Shown in pieces: positions 1-6,227 of a stretch of 13,920 bases of DNA; position 1 is the first letter of the stretch; each line of letters begins with the position of its first letter. The notes under the pieces were generated by a model that saw only the letters and a list, made by a program, of their open reading frames with translations, was not told the origin of the DNA and did no database searches. The stretch spans positions 1 to 13,920 of the forward strand of contig DTZQ01000329.1 in the NCBI GenBank assembly GCA_012961305.1, read 5' to 3'. The translations under genes and the position numbers were made by a program. The DNA is from Armatimonadota bacterium (GTDB taxonomy: Bacteria > Armatimonadota > UBA10988 > DTZQ01).

Positions 1-3
1 ACC

Positions 4-31
4 GGGGACCGGGGATTTCTGGCCGGTCCCC
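4..31. repeat. GC-rich inverted repeat at the left edge
   Basis: GGGGACCGG at 4-12 pairs perfectly with CCGGTCCCC at 23-31 across a 10-nt loop, a 9-bp very GC-rich stem. It starts inside a tandem 7-mer (ACCGGGG twice, 1-14). No T-run follows on either strand within the visible sequence, so a classical intrinsic terminator is not supported. It lies downstream of the predicted leftward start point (about position 53), so it would be in the 5' leader of a leftward transcript. Confidence 0.5.
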
Positions 32-59
32 CGTCCCTTAACTCATTGGTCCTCACTTG

Positions 60-88
60 TCTATACCACATTGTTGAACAATTGTCAA
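60..88 (-). promoter_or_regulatory. Leftward sigma70-type promoter with palindrome in the spacer
   Basis: On the minus strand TTGACA (83-88) is followed after exactly 17 bp by TATAGA (60-65). The -35 is perfect and the -10 matches 4 of 6. The predicted start lies near position 53 and transcription runs off the left edge. The spacer contains the interrupted palindrome TTGTT-G-AACAA (71-81), placed where a bound repressor would block RNA polymerase. The gene it drives is outside the window. Confidence 0.5.
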
Positions 89-133
89 CCCCCTAACATC
101 TTCGCCAGATTCTTCCCTTGGGTCAGTTGGGAC

Positions 134-153
134 GTTGGATTAAGAAATCCAAC
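134..153. repeat. Inverted repeat, 8-bp arms
   Basis: GTTGGATT (134-141) and AATCCAAC (146-153) are perfect inverted copies separated by 4 nt. There is no T-tract on either side, so a protein-binding operator or RNA leader hairpin is more likely than a terminator. It lies between the leftward promoter and the rightward operon. Confidence 0.5.
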
Positions 154-166
154 CTAACCATAAAAA

Positions 167-210
167 TCCCCGCGGGGACGAAATTCCCTCCCAGCAGTTG
201 AGGAATTTCG
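167..210. repeat. Palindrome plus adjacent inverted repeat
   Basis: TCCCCGCGGGGA at 167-178 is a perfect 12-bp palindrome. It is followed at once by CGAAATTCC (179-187) and its inverted copy GGAATTTCG (202-210), a 9-bp stem with a 14-nt loop. With the 134-153 repeat this makes three dyads within 77 bp upstream of the operon starting at 356. Their regulatory role is inferred only from position and symmetry. Confidence 0.5.
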
Positions 211-253
211 GAAGGTTCGAGTGATTGTAAAATAAACGGGAAAAGGGCTGTCA

Positions 254-335
254 GGAGGAAATACTGAACCAACCGCGTAAGTTCTGTATGTACTTGCCAG
301 GTGTAACCTTCCCCGCGGCGAGGGAGTCAAAATAG
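254..335 (+). other. Orphan Shine-Dalgarno and possible 23-codon leader ORF
   Basis: A strong ribosome-binding motif (GGAGG at 254-258, in context AGGAGGAAATA) is followed after 5 nt by CTG (264), not ATG, GTG or TTG. From that CTG a frame of 23 codons is open and ends with TAG at 333-335, just before the Shine-Dalgarno of the next gene. An in-frame ATG lies at 288. It may be a leader peptide with an unusual start, a relic of a lost gene, or chance. No family resemblance was recognised in the short peptide. Confidence 0.2.
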
Positions 336-355
336 TGAAAGGAGGTGACCCAATC

Positions 356-1234
356 ATGCGCAGGAAAAGTTGCTGGTTGTTGCTGGGCCTCCCGGTGCTG
401 GGAGTGACGTTCTGTCTGAGGCCATTGGTTGGCCAGCCCCCAGAGCCGGAACCGGCTTTCACCGACCAAACGGGGGCTTACACGGTGCGGGTGGTGGAAA
501 TCGCCAAAATACGTCGGTTCGTGCCTGAGGGGGAGGACGAACTGCTACTGCGGGTGCAACTGGCCCTGGAGACCGACCAACCCGTGCTGGGCTGTCAGTT
601 CCTCCCTCTGACCGCTGCTACCGACGACACGGGTGTTTCCCTGCTGCAGGAAGGGCGACCCGGCTGGCACGCACCGTTTATACTTACTCCTCGTTTCCGA
701 ACCCCCATTCAGCACACGTTTACCCTCTTGCCCCCGGCCGAGGGAGCCCTGGCTCTGAAGGAACTGAAGGGCTCGCTCAAAGTAGCCCTGTCCACGGGCA
801 CGGAGGAAATTCGCTTCGAGAACCCCACCGAGAAGCAAGGGGTGACCCAAGAGAAGGAGGGAACTAAAGTGACCCTGAAGTCGGCAAAATGGGAGGGGAA
901 GACCTTTTCCGCCGAGGTGGAAGTGGAAAGGCCGGAGGCAGTCAGAAGGGTAACGGGGCGGGGGCAGGTGGAATTTAGAGGTGGCGGTGCGCTCATTATC
1001 GCCTTCCAGAGAAGGTTAAGGTTGATGAGCCGGTTGGAGTTCGGGCTGGTGGACGCGCAGGGCACTGAACGGATGCCAAACTCCCTGGGTGGCGGTGGTG
1101 GGAGGAAAATGCACTACCGACTCCGCTGGGACAACTTACCGGAAGGTTCGCCCCAGGCCCTTTTCTGCCGCTTCCCCAAGGGCTATGAGGAAGAGGAGGT
1201 GCCCTTTGAGTTCGAGGACATTCCCTTGCCCTGA
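356..1234 (+). CDS. Secreted protein of unknown function, 292 aa
   Basis: I do not recognise a named family. The ATG at 356 is chosen because AAAGGAGGTGA (338-348) sits 7 nt upstream; an in-frame GTG at 335 would place that motif inside the coding region. Residues 1-26 look like a signal peptide (RRK, then a hydrophobic stretch). The mature part appears to consist of two beta-rich halves, about 40-155 and 165-292, separated by a charged linker. It has a run of five glycines near 245-249 and a tail ending EFEDIPLP. Alternating hydrophobic and charged residues suggest immunoglobulin-like sandwiches. No catalytic motif is visible. Its stop codon overlaps the ribosome binding site (1233-1239) of the following large secreted protein, so the two are almost certainly co-transcribed and may work together outside the cytoplasm. 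Confidence 0.85.
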   Translation: MRRKSCWLLLGLPVLGVTFCLRPLVGQPPEPEPAFTDQTGAYTVRVVEIAKIRRFVPEGEDELLLRVQLALETDQPVLGCQFLPLTAATDDTGVSLLQEGRPGWHAPFILTPRFRTPIQHTFTLLPPAEGALALKELKGSLKVALSTGTEEIRFENPTEKQGVTQEKEGTKVTLKSAKWEGKTFSAEVEVERPEAVRRVTGRGQVEFRGGGALIIAFQRRLRLMSRLEFGLVDAQGTERMPNSLGGGGGRKMHYRLRWDNLPEGSPQALFCRFPKGYEEEEVPFEFEDIPLP

Positions 1235-1246
1235 GGAGGATGGGCT

Positions 1247-4024
1247 ATGAAGCGAAAACTCTATCGCCTCTGTTCAATGCTCAGCGGGGCTTTGACGCTG
1301 GGACTGCTCACCCTTCCCCTTCCCATCTGGGCGGGGGTTCAAAATTCCCGCGAATGGGCCTATCGCTTTCTGGACGAAGAGTGCGGCTCCTCCTTCAGCG
1401 TGCGGGGGGAACTGCGAGTCGCTAATGGGTGGGCCGCGGGGGCCGAAGCCCGCTTGGCCTTCAACTGGCAGGACCAGGCCCACTACTATTGCCTGTACCT
1501 GCGCCAGGGGAAGGCGGGCTTCAGCAAAGTGAGAGAAGGACAAATACAGCCCCTTGGCCCGACCGTTGCCCTGCCCCCCCTTCCGCCGGAGGGAACCCTC
1601 TCCTTCACTTTGCAACGTCGGCCGGGGAAAATAAGGCTGATTTGTGGAGGTGAGACCTTGCTTAAGGTTGAGGAGGGAGAGTTCACGAGGGGCCGACTGG
1701 GAGTAGCCGTTTCCTCCTCCGACCTCCAGTGGGCCGGGGTGCTTTATCAGCCCGTCGAACCCATTTACTTCGCCGACGACTTCATGCGCAGTTCGCGGTA
1801 CGCAGGGGACTGGGAAGAGGTATTTGGCTTCTGGAAGGTCAAGGGGCCAGCCGCTACCTGGACCCCGCGAGTCGGCGCTCCGGCCAATCCCTTCGCCTAT
1901 GAAGGCCAGGGCGACCGGGAGGGAAAGGCCCTAACCACCGTAGGCTACTGGTTCTGGGACGATTACTCCCTCCAGGCCGCCGTTCGGCCTCGAAGGGAAG
2001 GGGCGGTGGGCCTTTGCGCTTACGTGCAGGACGCTGCCAATTACTTTCTGTTCCGCTGGACGGCGGGTTTAGGGCCTCAAGGCAAGCGGCAGTTGGTGAA
2101 GGTCAAAGGGGGACGGGAAATAGTCCTGGCCGAGGAGGCGGGGGGCTACGAGCCCCAGCAGTGGTACACCCTGCGGCTGCAAGGGGTGGAGGGAAATTGG
2201 CGGGCCTTCATTGACGGACATCTGGCCCTTTCCGCTCAGGATTCGGCCTTCGGTCAGGGCAAAGCGGGGCTGTACGTGGAAGGGAGCCGAGCAGACTTTG
2301 ACGATGTGGTGGTGGAGAGCGTGACCGAGGGAGGGGAAGCGAGACGGGAAATGCCCTCCCCTCCGCCCATAGCCGAGGCCTTCATCCGCGACCGCCTCAT
2401 GCGACAGTGGGCCACGGAGGTCGGCTGGTGGGAATGGACCCCTACCGGCTTCTGGCACCAGGGCGACTTCTTTGCCGACCCCTGCTTGCGCCTCCCGCTG
2501 CCAGTCCAGTGGCCTTTGCAAGGTACAATCCGGGCGGTGATAGGCGCAGCGGAACCGGCGGAGGACCGAGGTTACAGGCTGGAATGTAAGTTAGCGGCCA
2601 ATCGGCTGCAGGTGCAACTCTGGCGGGAGGGCCAGTTGGTTGCGGAGGTGGAGAAGAGCCCTTCTGAGGTGCCCCGACCGGCCACGCTGGTCTTGCGGCA
2701 GAGAGGGGCCGAGGTGCTGGTGGAGGTGAACGAAGAGCGGGTGCTGACCTTCCGCGACCAATGGCCCCTGCGGGGGCGCAAGGTCGGGTTCCAAACGGAG
2801 GGCTGGCCCTTGGACCCGGCGAAAGCGCTGGCCCTTTCGCCAAACGCGTGCGACTGGGCCTTCGCCACTGCCCCGGTGGAGTTTCGAGCCCAGCGGGGCA
2901 AATGGGAACTGCTGCAGCGTTGGCACTGCTGGGGCCGCTCGCATTTCGGCGGTTCCGGCTCTTTCTCCCCTCTCCTGTGGACGAAACAGGACTTTGAGGG
3001 CGACCTCACCCTATTTTTCTACGCGGCCTCGGGCCCGCGCATCTCCTCCCTTCGTCAACAACCTGGGATGCGAGACTTGAACGTGACCATCTGCGGCGAT
3101 GGGCTGAATGTAGGCAGCGGGTACAGTTTCGTCGTCGGCGGCTGGGACGGCACGCGCAGTGCGATTTTCCGCCGGGGCGAGAAGGTCGCCCAGAGCAAGG
3201 TTGTCCCCTCCTCACGTTCGCCTGGAACGGCCTGGTGCGCCATTAAGGTGCAGAAAGAGGATGGGCACCTGGCCCTGTACGTGGACAACGTGCTGGCCGC
3301 GGAATACACCGACCCGGAACCCCTGCCGGGCGGGAAAGTGGCCTTCTGGACGGTGAACGGGCGGAGCCTCGTTCTGGGCCGAGTGCGCCTCTGGTATGAG
3401 CGAACGGGGCCTTGGGAACCCTTCCCTGCCCCTCTTTTGACCTCGGTGGAGGCTCTGGAGGAAGGTAAGCCTTCCCCGACGGAGGCTCCGGAACTGCCCG
3501 GCAACAACGACTTTGAGGTCACTCTGGGCACCTGGACGACCCAGGGAAGGCTGGGGGGAACCCGCCTCCGCTTGGACAGTTCCACCGCCAGCCAGGGAAA
3601 GCGCAGCCTCCGAGTCGAGAATGCTGCCTCCGGGGGGCCTTTTTCCGTCTGGATTGTCCGAGAGCCTGTGAGTTTGGTTCAGCGTCCTCGGCTGCGTTTC
3701 GCCTACAAAGTGCCCCCGGAGGTGAAGGTCAACTTCTATGCCCGCGTGGCTCGGGAGTGGTACGAAATCACTTTCACCGGCGAGGTGGAGAGGCCGAACC
3801 GCAAAATCCTGGGCCGCATTCCCGAGGTTCGGGCTGATAATCAATGGCATGAGGCCGAGTTCGACCTGCTGGCCGCGCTGCAAAAACTGCGGCCGGGAGC
3901 AGAGGAATGGGTGGTGGATGAACTGGCCCTGGCCAGTCCCAACGAGCCATACCTGCGGGCTGGTCTGACCGGCAACCCCTATGGAGCGGTGTACCATTTG
4001 GACGACTTCGCGCTGGGGAGGTAG
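1247..4024 (+). CDS. Large secreted multi-beta-sandwich (LamG-like) protein
   Basis: This 925-residue protein starts at an ATG 7 nt after GAGGAGG. Residues 1-29 are a signal peptide (KRK, hydrophobic core, WAG). The rest reads as consecutive concanavalin A/LamG-like sandwiches: about 35-170, 174-360, 372-535 and 540-718. These modules carry recurring features such as FADDFMR...W...GFW (175-196), YW-W-DYSLQA (234-244), NYFLFRW (265-271) and 'VDN/IDG-A' strands. After a proline-rich linker (about 736-752) comes a C-terminal galactose-binding-like sandwich (753-925) ending in HLDDFALGR. Such modules commonly bind or, in the related DUF1080 (3-keto-disaccharide hydrolase) group, cleave carbohydrates. 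I see no clear catalytic pair, so binding or adhesion is the safer inference. No C-terminal sorting motif or membrane anchor is seen. It is the second gene of the 356-4024 operon. Confidence 0.85.
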   Translation: MKRKLYRLCSMLSGALTLGLLTLPLPIWAGVQNSREWAYRFLDEECGSSFSVRGELRVANGWAAGAEARLAFNWQDQAHYYCLYLRQGKAGFSKVREGQIQPLGPTVALPPLPPEGTLSFTLQRRPGKIRLICGGETLLKVEEGEFTRGRLGVAVSSSDLQWAGVLYQPVEPIYFADDFMRSSRYAGDWEEVFGFWKVKGPAATWTPRVGAPANPFAYEGQGDREGKALTTVGYWFWDDYSLQAAVRPRREGAVGLCAYVQDAANYFLFRWTAGLGPQGKRQLVKVKGGREIVLAEEAGGYEPQQWYTLRLQGVEGNWRAFIDGHLALSAQDSAFGQGKAGLYVEGSRADFDDVVVESVTEGGEARREMPSPPPIAEAFIRDRLMRQWATEVGWWEWTPTGFWHQGDFFADPCLRLPLPVQWPLQGTIRAVIGAAEPAEDRGYRLECKLAANRLQVQLWREGQLVAEVEKSPSEVPRPATLVLRQRGAEVLVEVNEERVLTFRDQWPLRGRKVGFQTEGWPLDPAKALALSPNACDWAFATAPVEFRAQRGKWELLQRWHCWGRSHFGGSGSFSPLLWTKQDFEGDLTLFFYAASGPRISSLRQQPGMRDLNVTICGDGLNVGSGYSFVVGGWDGTRSAIFRRGEKVAQSKVVPSSRSPGTAWCAIKVQKEDGHLALYVDNVLAAEYTDPEPLPGGKVAFWTVNGRSLVLGRVRLWYERTGPWEPFPAPLLTSVEALEEGKPSPTEAPELPGNNDFEVTLGTWTTQGRLGGTRLRLDSSTASQGKRSLRVENAASGGPFSVWIVREPVSLVQRPRLRFAYKVPPEVKVNFYARVAREWYEITFTGEVERPNRKILGRIPEVRADNQWHEAEFDLLAALQKLRPGAEEWVVDELALASPNEPYLRAGLTGNPYGAVYHLDDFALGR

Positions 4025-4025
4025 G

Positions 4026-4042
4026 GCAAGAGGCCCTCTTGC
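4026..4042. repeat. Short hairpin between convergent operons
   Basis: GCAAGAGG (4026-4033) and CCTCTTGC (4035-4042) form an inverted repeat, giving about a 6-bp stem with a 5-nt loop, 1 nt after the stop of the plus-strand operon. It is the only strong dyad seen in the 58-bp gap between the two convergent operons and so could act as a transcription stop. Neither strand has a following T-run, so an intrinsic terminator is not well supported. Confidence 0.3.
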
Positions 4043-4082
4043 GCCGCAAGGCAGTAGACGTGGTTTCACTTGAATTGACCCC

Positions 4083-6227
4083 TTACTCCACCCGGAAGGC
4101 CTCGGCTGCTTCCAACCGTTCAAACGCCGCCACCGTCGGACGATAGGTACGCAGGACCGCCTGGCGGGGCAGAGGTTCCCGTCGGGCATCTACGGTACGG
4201 CACAGCACGAGGGCACGGGGCGCAATGGCTATGGCCACTTCAGGCAAGTCGAAATGCCTCAGTAACCGAGGGACGAGGATGTTGCAGTGAAAGCGGGGCA
4301 CCGGAGTGGCAAGGAAATTGCGATACGATACCAACATCTCCCGACAGTGCACTTCGGCGATGTGCTGGTCTAAGGCTGCTGCGCAAAGTGCCAGCAGGGC
4401 TCCTGCTCCCACCCCGTACACCGCCAGAGGGCGGTTGACCGCTTCTTTTCGACCCCTTAGGTACTCCACCGCCCGCAGCACGTCCGTCACTCGCATCCCG
4501 AACAGCGGTCGGCCAATCATCCAAGAGGTGTAGGTCAATTCCGTTTCGGTGCCGTAGATGTGGTAATAGTCGCCTCGCCTTACCACCTGGGATTTCGTTT
4601 CGCCCACGCCCCGCACGTCTATTGCCAGCACGAGGTCACCGGCCCGCACCAGGGCTTCTATTTCCCCGCCGGGCTTGGCTTCCTGCTCCTTGCCGAACTC
4701 GGCGACGTAAACCACTGCTCGCCCGGAGGCCGTGAGTTTCCGGGGCCGAAAGAGCAGGGCGGGCACCAGAATATCCGGCTGGCTGGAGAAGACCACTTTC
4801 TCCCGGAGGTAACCGTTGCCTTCCCGGCGCTCCACCGTCCGGGCTTCCAGGGGATTGTCGGGAGCGGACAGGGCGAGCACTTCCCGCATCCGGACGCGTA
4901 TCCTGGCTTGGTAGGCTTCCACTTCTGCCCGCGTCGGCAACGAGGGTGGAACAGGTATCAAATCCTCGGCCAGCCTTTGGGTCAGGTCGTACACTGTCAC
5001 CCCACCCAGGGAGGTTAAGACCTGGCCCGTTTCCGTACATTGCAAGTTGGCTTCGGGTTCAACCTGCCCTGGCGGTTCCTCGGCAGTCGCGTCCACGCCG
5101 AGCCAGCGGTTCATCCAGCCGTACATGCCCTCCCGCAGGGGTTTGGTGAAACCGTGCTTTGCATCCGCTTCAACCATCCCTACCCGTTCTTCCACTCCCA
5201 ATTTGGCGTAGAGGGTCCGCAGTTGAGCATAGGTTTCCCGCGCGCCGGCAAGGGGAAAAAAATCGTGGATGGCAGCAGCAATCATCACCGGGCGGGGCGC
5301 GGCCAGTCCCAGCAGGTCGGCGTGGTCCAGGTGGTTCTTGATGATGGGGATGAAGTTCTGTTCTGCGTCGGCGGGGATGCGCGTTTCCAAACGGTGGCGG
5401 AAAGTGGTGATGTAGCAGCCGGGGACGGCTACTTTAAGGCGGTCTTCGAGGGCGATGAGGTAAGTGGTCAGCGTCCCGCCGCCGGAATTGCCGGTGACGC
5501 CTACGCGCCGGGCATCCACTTCAGGACGCGACAGGAGGTAATCGAGGGCGCGTATCCCGTCCCAAATGCGGAAATTGGCGAGGTTGTAGCCCAGCAGTTC
5601 GAGCCGGTTGCCATCGTAGGAGTGTTGACTGGTGCCCACAGGCACTCTGGAACGGCCCGTTTCGGGGTCAACATATTGGCTGCGTTCTCCCTGGCCGAGG
5701 GGGTCGTAAATGAGCACCACATAGCCCTTCTTCACCAGGCCCAGACAGGCGGTCTGGTAGAGGGCAGCGGCTTTGCCATTAGAGTCATGGCCACAGGGAA
5801 AGAGAATGGCCGGGTGGCGGGTGGCCGGCTGGGGCAGGTAAAGGTTGGCAGTGACGTAAAACTGCGGGCGGCTCTCAAATATGACTTTCTCAATGGCGTA
5901 GCCATCCCGTTCCAACCGCCCCACAACGCGGGGGTTAAGGGGAGTCCGGTCGGGAAAGGGACCAATCATTTCCCTGATTCTCCGCCGCAGTTCCTCTCGC
6001 CGTTGGGGCCACGTTTCTGCCGTAATCGCCTCCCGCTCCCGCCGCGTGGCAGCGAAGTGGGGTTCGGCTAAGCGCATGAGATGGTGAAAGAGCATTTCGG
6101 GGTCATGCTCCACCTGAGACAGCACCCTCAAGTCCTCCCTCCCTGGTCTCTCCTTTCCGCCCCCCTGCGGGATGGCAACGCTTAACCCGATGAACACGGG
6201 GCTGATGAAGCAGGGGAATACCCTCAT
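4083..6227 (-). CDS. Exported tandem alpha/beta-hydrolase (acetyl xylan esterase-like)
   Basis: This 714-residue protein probably hydrolyses an ester outside the cytoplasm. The ATG at 6227 is chosen over an upstream in-frame ATG (6296): a GGAGAGG motif lies about 6 nt before it, it overlaps the previous stop as ATGA, and it begins a signal peptide (MRVFPCF..., residues 1-20). Residues 75-380 form a complete hydrolase of the AXE1/dienelactone type: strand ILFPCGHDSNG (141-151), YDPLGQGERSQ (174-184), nucleophile elbow GNSGGG with S248, likely acid D322 (AIHDFF) and H358 (AKHGF). Residues about 430-714 repeat the same fold; 433-493 align by eye with 75-132 (arginine-rich helix, NPLEARTVERREGNGY, EKVVFSSQP). 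In this second copy the elbow is GVGAG (605-609), with Gly607 where serine should be, so it looks catalytically dead. Translation is probably coupled to the upstream TPR gene. The substrate (acetylated polysaccharide or other ester) is unknown. Confidence 0.85.
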   Translation of the reverse strand: MRVFPCFISPVFIGLSVAIPQGGGKERPGREDLRVLSQVEHDPEMLFHHLMRLAEPHFAATRREREAITAETWPQRREELRRRIREMIGPFPDRTPLNPRVVGRLERDGYAIEKVIFESRPQFYVTANLYLPQPATRHPAILFPCGHDSNGKAAALYQTACLGLVKKGYVVLIYDPLGQGERSQYVDPETGRSRVPVGTSQHSYDGNRLELLGYNLANFRIWDGIRALDYLLSRPEVDARRVGVTGNSGGGTLTTYLIALEDRLKVAVPGCYITTFRHRLETRIPADAEQNFIPIIKNHLDHADLLGLAAPRPVMIAAAIHDFFPLAGARETYAQLRTLYAKLGVEERVGMVEADAKHGFTKPLREGMYGWMNRWLGVDATAEEPPGQVEPEANLQCTETGQVLTSLGGVTVYDLTQRLAEDLIPVPPSLPTRAEVEAYQARIRVRMREVLALSAPDNPLEARTVERREGNGYLREKVVFSSQPDILVPALLFRPRKLTASGRAVVYVAEFGKEQEAKPGGEIEALVRAGDLVLAIDVRGVGETKSQVVRRGDYYHIYGTETELTYTSWMIGRPLFGMRVTDVLRAVEYLRGRKEAVNRPLAVYGVGAGALLALCAAALDQHIAEVHCREMLVSYRNFLATPVPRFHCNILVPRLLRHFDLPEVAIAIAPRALVLCRTVDARREPLPRQAVLRTYRPTVAAFERLEAAEAFRVE

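Larger units (their letters stand above)
1..355. other. Gene-free, structure-rich intergenic region
   Basis: No convincing protein-coding frame is seen here. The stretch is more AT-rich than its surroundings between about 60 and 300 and contains a leftward promoter, a GC-rich hairpin at its left edge, three inverted repeats between 134 and 210, and an isolated Shine-Dalgarno at 254-258. These are listed separately. For the rightward operon starting at 356 I could not find a strong sigma70 promoter. The best -10-like hexamer is TAAAAT at 228-233, with no recognisable -35 at 16-18 bp, so the rightward start site is unresolved. Confidence 0.6.

Noticed and set aside
335..355. In-frame GTG at 335 as start of the first secreted protein
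   Set aside because: It would translate the Shine-Dalgarno itself (338-348), and it has no good ribosome binding site at proper spacing. ATG at 356 begins a clean signal peptide.
4026..4042. Intrinsic terminator between the convergent operons
   Set aside because: The hairpin is short and no T-run follows in either direction, so it is listed only as an inverted repeat.
3212..4189. 325-codon minus-strand frame under the end of the sandwich protein
   Set aside because: It overlaps both the large secreted gene and the esterase 3' end, and its composition (Arg/Pro/Gly-rich, no motifs) is typical of an antisense shadow.
5040..6071. 343-codon open frame on the plus strand, opposite the esterase gene
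   Set aside because: It lies wholly inside the well-supported esterase, has no ribosome binding site or recognisable motifs, and reflects the high GC content of the coding strand.
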